A stretch of 64,000 nucleotides of DNA from Gyrodactylus bullatarudis (lineage: Eukaryota; Platyhelminthes; Monogenea; Gyrodactylidea; Gyrodactylidae). The stretch spans positions 32,986 through 96,985 of the forward strand of contig SSNU01000188.1 of assembly GCA_012064415.1 (NCBI GenBank), written 5' to 3'. The notes beneath the pieces are model-generated. The model was given only the letters and a program-made list of their open reading frames with translations, did no database searches and was not told the DNA's origin. This document shows positions 23,567 through 34,053 of this stretch, piece after piece (within the stretch, counting starts at the first letter, position 1; each line of letters begins with the position of its first letter). The translations under genes and the position numbers were made by a program.

Positions 23567-24108
23567 TCATTTAATTGCCCAAATGTCTTTTATTGCTTTA
23601 ACTATTCCAATATCATGTTGGTTGAAATAAAGAAGACCGAGGTATGATGCAAACATGATACCCTTAAATGTCCATAGGCAAAATCCTTGGAACCTAGGTC
23701 CATATAACCTCTCCATAGTGTAATCTCGAATTATTTCAGAAATTCCTCTAAATAAATTAGAGGATAATGTAGCTTACGAGTATACATGAAATGAAACTAT
23801 TGAGGTCAGAGCAAAAGTAGCTGCAGGATTTTCTAGCATAAAACTACCACCTAATGTAATTGGCATTAACATTGCGACATATTTTTTATATTTCTTTTCT
23901 TGTGAAGTTAGAAAACCAGATGTAACAGGTTTGGGAGCTTAAAAATTAGCAAATTCAATTTACCTTCACCAAGAGGAGATTTCAAACTTGCTGTTGTTGA
24001 GATTACACGAAAGTTGAGGCTTTTAGAATTGTTTGGCAATTTGATATGAAGACTATTGAATAATCTCGGGGAAAAAAGCAAGTTTTTATATTGTACTGGA
24101 GATAACAT
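23567..24108 (-). CDS. SDHD: succinate dehydrogenase membrane anchor subunit D (CybS)
   Basis: Exons 24108-23964, 23898-23778 and 23747-23567 (introns of 65 and 30 bp) join in phase to 148 residues, against about 159 in the human precursor. SDHD is a small inner-membrane subunit of respiratory complex II that helps hold haem b and the ubiquinone site. The C-terminus LGLLYFNQHDIGIVKAIKDI and WAIK matches the family ending [41 protein letters not shown] carries the haem-ligand His and the Asp-Tyr pair of the quinone site. The first 45 residues are basic and rich in Ser/Asn, as expected for a mitochondrial presequence. Three hydrophobic segments can be made out. Exons this short hide the gene from single-frame searches. 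It is divergent from the KDM4 gene. Confidence 0.88.
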
Positions 24109-24752
24109 TTCTAGTTGTTGAGAAGGAACTTCTCAGATAATTATTATAAAAATTTTCTTAAATCAAGAGCTATTCCAAACAAATTTGTTGACAACAATCT
24201 TAAATCAGCGACTGTTATAATTTAGGTCAAAATTTGAAAAAATAATGTAATACTAACTATGTAGAGTCTAGATTATTTAGCCAGTTTTAATAATTTATTT
24301 TTAGAAATTTAAGCTAGAATAGATAGTTTGATCTGAGTTTTTGATAAACAGATTTAATAGTATTTCAAATATTCTTCTTTAGAGTGGTTTGAGACAATCA
24401 ACTCAATATTTTTCTGCCTCATTTATGATATTTAATAGGAATATGGTTTGACTAGAGAGGTTGTTTTAACAAAAATTTCACCTAATCTTTCTTTTCCTAA
24501 AATACCACAAAATATTAAATTTTTCGAAAAAAAATTTACAAACCGTTATGAAAAAGTTATAAGGTATAACGCGGCGTTATTAACGCCTAGATTAGCAAAA
24601 ATGATATCTAATAATTTACAAATCGTCATTATATCACTGTTTTTCTACATTAATAAATACCTTAGTAGTACTGATTTTTTATTTATTTTTATCCGGGAAA
24701 ATCAAAATCCGTCTTGGATCCAATTCACTATTTCGTAGTAAATTACGTTTCA
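24109..24752. promoter_or_regulatory. divergent promoter region between SDHD and KDM4, with an unassigned open frame
   Basis: The 644-bp spacer separates two divergent genes and probably contains both promoters. An open plus-strand frame at 24448-24738 reads TREVVLTKISPNLSFPKIPQ and YEKVIRYNAALLTPRLAKM, followed by a hydrophobic, AT-rich tail. It lacks an in-frame ATG start but follows a plausible acceptor (AATAG at about 24440). It might be an exon of an unrecognised gene or chance. Confidence 0.35.
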
Positions 24753-27700
24753 ATGTCAGAAAAAAAAATCGGTATTAATGATGGTCCCCTTATCACCCTG
24801 GAATCTGTAATTTTTATTTATCATAGTAAAATTTAAGACTTTTAACCCATCGACTGTACCCCCCATCCCAGTTTACTATCCTACTGAAGAAGAATTTGCC
24901 GATTTTCAAGGATGCATCAAAATGATAGAGAAAATGGGTGCTCATCATGTTGGGCTCTGCAAAATTGTTCCGCCAAGTTCATGGAAGCCAACAATTGAAG
25001 ATCAGGATTTTATAAAAGATCTCAAGGTTGTAAATCCCATTCTGCAGAAATGCACCGGCAGTGCTGGTATATACATTCAAGTATATTCAATATAATTTAA
25101 CTATTCTTTTAAGAATGTACAAGAGAAAAAATCCCTCAACTTTGAAAATTTTTCTCGTGTCGTGACCGACCTGTATGAGTCACCTCCATGTGCCAAAACT
25201 GTTAGTTTTATCGAGCACGTGTACTGGAAGACCATTGCAGAGTCAAGTCCAATTTATGGTGCTAACGTAGCTGGTTCATTGATGAAAGAGACTGAAAAAT
25301 GTTTCAACATACAAAAATTGCCTAGTATTCTCTCTGAAACTATGGATGAAGAAAACACAAAAATCTTTGGTGTCAATACTCCATATTTGTACTTTGGAAG
25401 CTGGCGAGCCTCTTTCCCATGGCATGTTGAAGATTCAGAACTATATTCAATTAATTATGTCCATTGTGGAGCTCCCAAATTTTGGTACGTCATTCCACCA
25501 GCGTATTCGAGAAAGTTTGAAGCTTTTGCAAGGGAATTATTCAAGTCTGAATATGCAATTTGCAAAAATTTCTACAGACACAAGTGTATATTAATAAAAC
25601 CCTCGATTCTTATCAAAGCAGGGATTGTTGTGAAAAAGATTCTCCAGAAAAAGGAAGAAATTATGATCACTTTTCCTTATTGTTATCATTCTGGCTTTAA
25701 TCTCGGTCTAAATGTTGCCGAATCGACTAATTTTGCCACTAAACGTTGGATTGATTATGGTAAAAAGTCCAAATTTTGTTATTGCTGGGAAGATACCGTA
25801 CGAATTAACATGGATCCATTTGTTGTCAAGTATCAGAACGAAATCTTTGACAAATGGATTCGGGGAATGGATAATTCTCCTCATCCCCTTGATATTGTCT
25901 ACACTGAGCCAATGTTGGAGCATTTATCGAAACGTACTGACTCGAATTGCCAAGAAGAGAAAATAATCATCTCCAATGGACAAAACCTTGAAAATCTTGA
26001 TCTCGACAGCACATCTGGCTGTAAAAGTATCGAAGAGAACCAGGCAAGTAACAACTCAACTACAACTCCAAGTGGGGAAAAGAAAATCGCCTTGATCTAT
26101 CGAGATCTGGATTTGAATAAATGCATCAATGAAGACTCGGTATTGAAATCGAATTGCAGTCTAAAGAAAATTGATTTGTTAACCGATTTTCACAACTATC
26201 TCAAGGTAAAGTCGATTGAACCTGATTCATTCGAGGCCGAAATTGAATACAACAAGATGATCGGTAATTCGCATCCATACTGTGCTGTTTGTTCCTATCT
26301 ATGGAAGCCACAAGTAAGTGTATTCTCCTCCAAATCTTTCATTCTTTCTAATAAACATGTATTCTGAATTTTAGAAATTTGATTTTATTGTAAAACAGTG
26401 GATAAAAAAATCCAATTGTGAAGATTACCATAGAAAACCTATTGAAACAGAGCCATTGATATCAGAAACCGCATTCTCTCTCACTATGCAAGATCATTTA
26501 AGGCCAATGAATCTTGATCCAAAATCCAAAGTTATTCAATGCAGTCGATGCTTCCTTTCCGTCCATCTCAAATGCTATTCCGCTCTCGAGTTTGTTGATG
26601 ATGCATTGGAACAGTGTCAAAACAACTCTTGGCTCTGTCTAACATGCCAAGAGGAAGTTGTCTATCTTAAGCGTCCAAGTTGTATATTTTGTGAGTCACA
26701 TGGGGGAGCTATCGTTCCCCTCCAAAACACCCCAAATGAAGAATCAAATCAGAGATATTGGTCCCATATTGTCTGCGCTATTGGATCTAAACATGCCAGG
26801 TTTAGTTTGAGTGAAAAACCCGGGCTTAGTGTTAAGATTGTGGAAACATGGACAGGTGGTATTAAAGAAGATATGTCGGAAATACCGCAGAGTGTTGTCC
26901 AGCAACCCGTTTCCGGTGCATCCAAAAGAAAACAGTCTCTCAACTTTTGGGATGTTCAGAACAAAACCGTTTCCTTGCCTGTATCATCTAATTTGAACTC
27001 AGAGTCTAACTCTAATTCCCAGCCATTCCATTCGTGTTTTATTTGTGGTTCCACAACTCCCTCAAAAAAGTTGCATCTTATGAAATGTTCTTTCTCGAAG
27101 GAGTGTGGTAAATCTCTCACCGGGAATGATATCAAGTCTGGTAAAAGTCCGCTTTCCAAAAATAAAGTTGTCTGTTGTGAAAATTTTGCCCATCTAACCT
27201 GCATACAATGGGCTCAGCATCTCATTATCAATGCTGACCTCTGGCCAAAGTCTTTTATCTACATTTGTAGAAAACATAACGAGGAATATGAAAAGCAAGA
27301 ACACCGATTCCTGATACCCGTGAAGCAAGGCTGTAATGTTTATGCATGGTGCAATTTAAGAAAACGTTGGATATTTGGAGTTGTAGATTCACTGCTTAGA
27401 AATTCCTGCTACTGTAAAGTAGTCTTTCTGAACGGAGAACATTCCTCAAATGTTCCCCTCTACAAGATTAATGTGAGTTGACTTGATTTCAATTGAAATT
27501 CTAATTTAATTTCTTGAATCAGGAATATGATTGGGATAAAAATGGCATTCCCAATATTGGCCAGCAAGTACAAGTAGTCTGCAAGGATGAGTTAAGAGAT
27601 GCCATATTTGACGGGATCAATATTGAAAAATGGAAAGTTTGTTCAACCCTTCTAATTGATCAGGTTGATGAGATCACTCTGTTTTTACTTTTCTAATTTC

Positions 27701-28466
27701 AGATTCGAATCAATCCTAAAGGCCATAGCTATGTAAAAAGAGCTGAAATTTATCACGAAGATGAAGAAGTGCCTGATTACATTTTAGAAGAAACAGTTAG
27801 TTCTTAATTTAATAAAGGTTTTAGAAACAAGAAAGAACTCAGAAGAAGTTCTTCAAAAAAGATGATGAAAGCATTGATGTTGATAATCAAATCATTGTCC
27901 AGAAACGGAGATGTGAGATGCCAGCGAAAATTCAAATTGCTCCATTGAAAAAAATTAAACCTGAAAGACATTCAATTCAAGTAAATCAGATGCAAGTTTT
28001 GCCAAGAGTTGAGAAACCAATAGATTCACAAAATAACAGAAAAAGTCTTCCATCTAAGAGCAACAAAAACTCCGAATCAGACGACGATTATAACCCACGA
28101 AGTTTTACTGGTAAGTTCAATACTCAAATAATATTTATGTGATGAATTTTACTCAATCATTATACAGTTGACGGGCATCTGAAACGCAAATCAGCCAAAA
28201 GAAATAAAGATCAAATTGCTGATGAAACTCCGATGAAGAAAAGTCGAGGCAGGCCTAGAATTTATCCAAGAGAACAGACTAATGAAGTAATCAAGTCTCC
28301 AATAAACCATCAAGTTACAGGAATTGAACTAGAGTCTCAGTATTTAGACTTGCCAATTATTGTAAGAATGGATAATAGAGATGGCAATGATGATGCTAAA
28401 GAGCCTTCATCTGTCGAAAGATCATACTTGAAAGATTTGATTTGTCCAATTGTTGATTCCGAATAA
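24753..28466 (+). CDS. KDM4: JmjC histone lysine demethylase, KDM4 family
   Basis: Exons 24753-24806, 24838-25080, 25114-26313, 26375-27472, 27523-27663, 27703-27795, 27825-28110 and 28168-28466 join in phase to 1,137 residues (human KDM4A about 1,064). Order: JmjN at about residues 19-70 (VYYPTEEEFADF, GAHHVGLCKIVPP), JmjC at about 125-330, PHD and extended PHD zinc fingers at about 490-790 (CAVCSYLWKP, CSRCFLSVHLKCY, CIFCESHGGAI), double Tudor at about 805-940, then a basic tail with an AT-hook core (SRGRPRIYP). KDM4 enzymes remove methyl groups from histone H3 K9 and K36. Iron ligands His203, Glu205 (WHVED) and His291 (YHSGFN) are all present, as are the YSINY, PKFWY and ESTNFAT pocket motifs. 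The start at 24753 depends on a 31-bp first intron; other introns are 29-61 bp. Confidence 0.92.
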
Positions 28467-28736
28467 CATTTTTTTATTTTTCGTATAATACTGTAAATAA
28501 ATAATAAACCACAGAAATACTTGAAAATTGACTGGGAATTAATTTTTTCATATGTGAAAACTCATAAATAAAAAATAATTACTAGAACTTATAGATTCTT
28601 CTTGCCAAAATCGATACCAAATGCTTCAAGCGCTTCAAGAGTTATAGAATTGAATTAAACTATCGCAATTAAATTATAATAAAACTAAATTTGTTTCAAA
28701 CTAATACCATGACATTTGTTTTAAACTAAAAAAATT

Positions 28737-29301
28737 ATGAGCGCTGCTAAACAGAATGATAAAATAATTCTCTTGAATAGAATGGATATTGATAATCATT
28801 CGAGAAATTTGCTAAGTCTCTGGAACTCTTTCGAATTATCTGCCCATGAGATATCCAGTTTCTATAGAAGTAAGATCAATGTTAAATTATGGCTGAAGAA
28901 AAATCTCAAAATAAGTCAAATCTTGTTGAATCCCTAATTGTATTAGAGAATTTCTTTAAAAGTAAAAAAATATTTTTATTTTTCTACCAGATTGTAAATC
29001 TTTACTTGAAACAGTTCCTAACCAGGCACAAAATGCTGGAAGAAGATATAAAAGATTGAGAATGAGACAAATTTTATGCTCTTCAGACAAGCAAATTCAA
29101 TCTAATGAAATTTTATCAAAGACATTTGAACTCAAAACTATGAATAAAACCAGAAAGAGAGTACGAGAGATACTCTCACAGAGCTCAATGAATGCTAAAA
29201 GATTAAAACTGGAATCCTCCTATGATCCTGACAATTACATTAGAGAACAAAAAGATATTCATATTCAAAATTGGCCTAATAATGACGAGAAACCAGTCTA
29301 G
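28737..29301 (+). CDS. small basic protein of unknown function
   Basis: Exons 28737-28869 and 28991-29301 join in phase (121-bp intron) to 147 residues. The N-terminus MSAAKQNDKIILLNRMDIDN is followed by LLSLWNSFELSAHEISSFYR, then a Lys/Arg-rich stretch RRYKRLRMRQIL and NKTRKRVREIL that could act as a nuclear targeting signal. I do not recognise the family. It sits about 270 bp after KDM4 and about 200 bp before the SYCP1-like gene, on the same strand. Splice sites GTAAGA and CTACCAG are good, and the polypeptide does not look like chance sequence. Confidence 0.6.
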
Positions 29302-29511
29302 TTATATATTTATTTTATATTTGTATAAATGATTTTTAAATACTAAACTCTCATTCATGCCCACACTCGTTAAAATTCTATTTTTCAAATCTTTGACGAA
29401 TCGTGATGACAAGAACAAATTTTTTCAAAGATTTTGACACAAGTTTGTTTATATATTTACAGCACTTTTATTCAACTTTAAACACATAAATACTGATATC
29501 ATCAGTCTGAT

Positions 29512-32326
29512 ATGCAACAGTCATTCTTTACAAAATTCAACAATGGTTTTCAAAAGAAAAATCAATCTTGTGACTATTCTGATATTGACGTCTTTCAAGA
29601 GCTCAAATCTATTGATATAGACGAAGAAAACGACTCATTCACTGCAATAAACAACTCAAAGACTCCTAATCTGCAAACAAACAAATTTTCGTTCATGGGA
29701 AGATCTCCAAGCCTGAACATTAACAAGAGTTTCTTCTCAGCGAAAGTAACTCCAAAGATACAGCAAGAAAAAACCCTTCAAAATGAGAAAAATGATTTTT
29801 CTTTCTATGAAGCTGAAATGTATGATGAACAGGAAAGTAGGAATGAAAAAAATTTTGAATATGAGCAGAGCAAATTTAAAGAGCCTAAAGAAGTGCCCAA
29901 CTCAATTACTTCTCATTCTAACTTTCAAGAAGAAGAGGAAACGTGTGAGGCTGAACCGGATTCTTCTGATTTAAAGTAATTTTATAAATCTATATCTGAA
30001 TTTTTTAGCATGAAATATTTGCATCAGAGACTCAGAAATGAATCCGAAAAGATTCTATCCACTCAAAAGGTTCTAGAAGATCAAATTGCCGAGAAAGATA
30101 AAAAGATCAAAAATTTAGAATCAGTTATACAGAATTTGCGCACTATTAATCTGGAAAGTGAGAATAAAAAGGAAAAATTGGTGATTGAATTGAAGGAAGA
30201 AAAACAAGATAGAGCCTACTTGATTGAGAAGTTAGATTCTAATCGGAAAATATGTTCAGTGATAAAAGACGAGCTTATCTCAGTCAAAGAATTCAATGAA
30301 AAGTGTTAGTCTGTTATCTTTATATTATCTTTTTAGTGGAATTGACCATGACAAATCTTGAAAATAGACAATGTTTGTTAGCAGAAATGCTTGTGAGGAA
30401 AACCAAAAGCTTAAAAATTCTAAAATCAAAGATTAGTCAACTTCGAGAAGCTCATGAAATTTGTTTAAAAAATTTGAATGAAGAGAAAAAAATCCAAGAA
30501 TCTATCAAGAATGAGCTTGAGGAGAAAGATAAACTACTCAAAGATTCCATTTCTGATTGGAAAAACAAAGAGGACATGTATATTGATAAGACTGGAGAAA
30601 TTTATAGACTGAATTTGAAACTTGAGAAAGAAATCGACATGAAAAATTCTCAGAATCATGAATTGAACGAGAATGTTAAAATCTTTCAAGTAAAAAATCT
30701 ATTGAATATTTCAGGGTAAACTGGAAGCTCAAAGTGTAATGATTGAAGAATTCAAAGATGAGATTTACAAAATAAAGTGTACTAAAAGCCAAATCGAATC
30801 AGAGCTGGCTTCTTCTTCGATAAAAATAAACCAACTAGAGGGTAGAAATAAAGAACTCAAATGTTCTCTTGAGCAGAGCATTGAAAATAATGAATCTAAA
30901 GAAAATGAAATCGAATCCTTAAATGAAAAGATACGAATATTAAATGAAAAAAAACAAAGCCAACTATCCAAAATAAGCCAAAATCTAACAGATTGTAAAG
31001 AATTTGTAGAATCAGGTAAAACAGACTGTTTAAAATATCTGAACGATTTCTCAACCGTTTTGGGTGAGTACACTTTTTAAACTTGTCTAGAAAGGGAAAA
31101 AGCAACAATGGTTCAAGTAAATAAAATGATTTCTGGTTTAAAATCTGAGTATGAGAATAATGTGATCCTCTTGAACCAAGAGATCATGGGAAAAAATTCT
31201 GAAATAAACTCAATGAGGATAAAAATCGAAGAAGCTGCCGAAAAAAATACTGAAAAAGATTCTCTTATACAAAAACTCCAAGCAATAATCAAAGATCAAA
31301 AGCAAGTTTTTTCTTATTATCAGAAAATATAATAACTTTCAGAATTTTAATACACGAGAACATGGAAAAAATCGATGCAATGAAAGATAAATTAAATTCT
31401 CTAGAATCATCTAGCAGAAAAAACACTTCAGCTTTGTGTGACAACCAGCAGTTGAAAAATGAACTTGAAACTCTTCGATCGAATTTTGACCAGAAAAGTA
31501 CTGAGCTAAATAAATTGATGGAAAAATTTGAAAACGAGAAAATTGTACACAGAGAAGAGGTGAAAAACCTGAAACATGAAATAGAAAATACTACATCTGA
31601 CCTAATGGCTACCATGGAAACCCGTCAGACAGAAATGAATGAAATGCTCGCTAAAAAGAATAAAGAAATAGAAGAATTGAAGAATCGAAAGAAAAATGTT
31701 AGCTAAAATAATCTAAATTTTTGTAGGAACGAAATTTGGAATTGGAAAAACTACGGGTCAACAATGCAAAGCTTAGCAAGGAAAAGGTAATTTTTTCAAG
31801 TAATACTTTTTAAAAAAAGAAAGCATTAGAGGAATGTAAGAGAAATGCGGAAAAATTGGAAAAAATTGTCACCCTTGAGAAGGAGAAGAATGATTCTCTG
31901 AACAAGGAGTTAATGCGCCTAAAAATTATAGAAGAAAATTACCTAGAGATGAAAAAAACTCAATATTCTAATTCGCCTCCTCCAAGTACTCAAGTTGCTC
32001 TAAATTCATATCAAACTCCTCAAATTAAGGTAATCTTCATGTTATCATGGTATTGTTCTATAGAAAAAATTGACTTCATGTTTAACTGATACAATTCAAA
32101 AGAGAAGAAGGGTTAGCTTCTTTGGAGATGTGAAAAACAATGAAATTTCAAGTTCAACCGAGATAGGAAGTCTAGTGAAAACTCCACGACGTGTAAGTTT
32201 GAATAAAGTTATCGGGAATTTTAGATTCTTCGCACTCCTAAAAGTCTACCGAAATTGGAGATTAGGAATGAAGTTTCTTCAAGTCAGGAAGATAACTGGC
32301 TTATGAATGATGTCAGCATCGAATAG
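29512..32326 (+). CDS. SYCP1: SYCP1-like coiled-coil protein (synaptonemal complex transverse filament)
   Basis: Ten exons join to 838 residues: 29512-29975, 30009-30304, 30337-30689, 30715-31063, 31091-31305, 31359-31697, 31727-31786, 31820-32029, 32064-32192 and 32225-32326. The first about 155 residues are disordered and acidic, then follows a coiled coil to about residue 730, then a basic tail with TP motifs (SYQTPQIK, KTPRR, ILRTPKSLPK). The start of the coiled coil (LHQRLRNESEKI...VIQNLRTINLESENKKEKLV, then LENRQCLLAEML) lines up in spacing with the conserved SYCP1 segment near human residues 110-270. SYCP1 bridges paired chromosomes at meiosis. Coiled coils mimic one another, so a different filament protein is possible. 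Introns are 25-34 bp except 31306-31358, where my acceptor (CGAG) is unsure. Confidence 0.6.
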
Positions 32327-32648
32327 TTTTTCTGTAGTCAACGTTTTTTTAAAGCAAATTAATCTTTTTTTTCTAATTAAATTAAAATACTGTTACTACT
32401 TCATACGTTTTGTTACTTAATTTCCAGAGCCCATTCTTGATTACATTAATTGATAATTATAATCAATTGATTTTCAAGGATTTTTGTTTTGATGCCTTGA
32501 GTGTATAATGCACACAATACACACAATACAAGCTAGTTTCACTTTTATAAATACTCTTACTCATGTATAGATCTTTCAATGTATCTCTAAAAGGTGGAAT
32601 CATTAGACTGTATATAACATACCATAATTAGTGGAGATTGAAATAGAA
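32327..32648. other. short intergenic spacer
   Basis: It holds the 3' end of the SYCP1-like gene and the promoter of the next gene. A short tandem repeat of CACACAATA lies at 32511-32528. Nothing else was seen. Confidence 0.4.
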
Positions 32649-33467
32649 ATGAATTGCAGTCTCACTTTTAGGACTGATTCAAACTTTTACGAGTCAAACA
32701 GGCTAAATGGAGTTGAAAATTTCAAGCTCCCCCTGGAAAATAACGATGATTTTGAGCCTAGTTGGACTGTTAGGATTTACAATTTGTACCAGTCAGATTC
32801 CCAAAGTGATTGCTTTAAGGAAAGACCCATATCTTTCAGTAATATTCTTTCAATGATCCCAACAGCCAACACAAATGAAATAGGCGCTATTTCATTGACT
32901 GAATCTATGCTTTATTTGGTTACAAAAAAGAAGAAGATTCTTATCCCATTAGAAACAGATAACTTGGTTGGAGTATCTATTGAAGGCTCTTTTGTATTAT
33001 TAACCTTGTATGAAGAAAACAAATTTAGGTATCAAATTTTAAAATTTCACACTGAATTCAAGGCCTGTCAAATGGTTCGACTTTTACTCTTGACTATCTC
33101 CAGAGTCCGAGTTGACTTTTTATTCTCATTTGAAAATATTTCAATGAAGCGTCTTTCATATGATTGGCGAGAAGAGGAGTTTGATGCCAAAAATGAAGAA
33201 ATAGATTTCCTTGAAGGTTTCAAGATTTGGATAGGCCAAAATGGAGTTTACATTGACGATATCAACAGTCTGGAAGAGCCCTTCTTCGATATGAATCCCT
33301 ACTTAAGAATTAGAGAGATTGACTTTAATCCAGAGTTTCTAATCTTGTGCTATGCTAGTGAACGATTTCTATTAAAATTTAACAACTCTGCTGAAAGATT
33401 TTGGTTTTTATGCACCTGTGAAAGTATCAATAACAGTGAGAATGAGGATTATTCTTCGTCTCTTTGA
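32649..33467 (+). CDS. single-exon orphan, possible PH-like fold
   Basis: One uninterrupted frame of 272 codons starts at ATG 32649, the first in-frame ATG. I do not recognise the protein. It is acidic and rich in alternating hydrophobic residues, for example ESMLYLVTKKKKILIPLETD, VGVSIEGSFVLLTLYEENKF and ILKFHTEFKACQMVRLLLLT. A run of beta strands followed by an amphipathic helix is the pattern of PH/PTB-like domains, and it may occur twice (second half FKIWIGQNGVYIDD...LILCYASERFLLKFNNSAER-FWFL). There is no signal peptide or membrane segment. The lack of introns stands out beside its intron-rich neighbours. Confidence 0.65.
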   Translation: MNCSLTFRTDSNFYESNRLNGVENFKLPLENNDDFEPSWTVRIYNLYQSDSQSDCFKERPISFSNILSMIPTANTNEIGAISLTESMLYLVTKKKKILIPLETDNLVGVSIEGSFVLLTLYEENKFRYQILKFHTEFKACQMVRLLLLTISRVRVDFLFSFENISMKRLSYDWREEEFDAKNEEIDFLEGFKIWIGQNGVYIDDINSLEEPFFDMNPYLRIREIDFNPEFLILCYASERFLLKFNNSAERFWFLCTCESINNSENEDYSSSL

Positions 33468-34053
33468 TTCAATAAAAATTTTACAACAATTTCAGAATTT
33501 TATTTTATTTCAACCGTCATCATTGACAGATTGATTCTAACTAACCATTAATTAAGGCGGTCTCAAAATTCTTTTGCAAGTATTCCGTTAAAATTTTAGA
33601 GAAGAACACGTAGAAAAAGTATTATTTGTACAACAAACACAAAAAATTATTTATTCAGCTGAGTGTGAGAGAGATCAGTACACTTGACATGGTCCAATAG
33701 AATTCCTCCATAAATCAAACTAACCAATAATATTCGAGGAATTGGTGTTTCTACTCCACGTATTATTGTTATATACCAAGAGTATTTCTTTTATACTCAT
33801 CTGGTCGATATACTATTTACACGTGTGTGTAACCTACACACAATCAGATAGAGGATGGTTAAACAGACATATATGAACATAGTTGATTTCTAATGAATAA
33901 AATTGAAAAAATTGAAAAGAACCATTTGATCAATAAAATAATAGTATAAATGTGTAATTTTGAATAAAGGATAAGTATTTTACATACATTAAAAAGAAGA
34001 TCGTAAAACTATCTTGGAATTATTATCTTGTATTATCATTGTATAAAACAATT
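33468..34053. other. intergenic, no gene seen
   Basis: AT-rich spacer with the AATAAA-type signal of the orphan at 33470 and the upstream region of the ceramide synthase gene. Confidence 0.4.

Noticed and set aside
24448..24738. Separate gene encoding a mitochondrial protein such as ATP synthase subunit g
   Set aside because: The resemblance is a few residues, there is no ATG, and the second half is AT-rich hydrophobic sequence; kept only as a note in the spacer entry.
25708..27204. Minus-strand open frames opposite KDM4
   Set aside because: They are shadows of a clearly conserved plus-strand coding sequence.
30765..31615. Minus-strand open frames rich in Ser and Phe
   Set aside because: They mirror the Glu/Lys-rich coiled-coil codons of the SYCP1-like gene.
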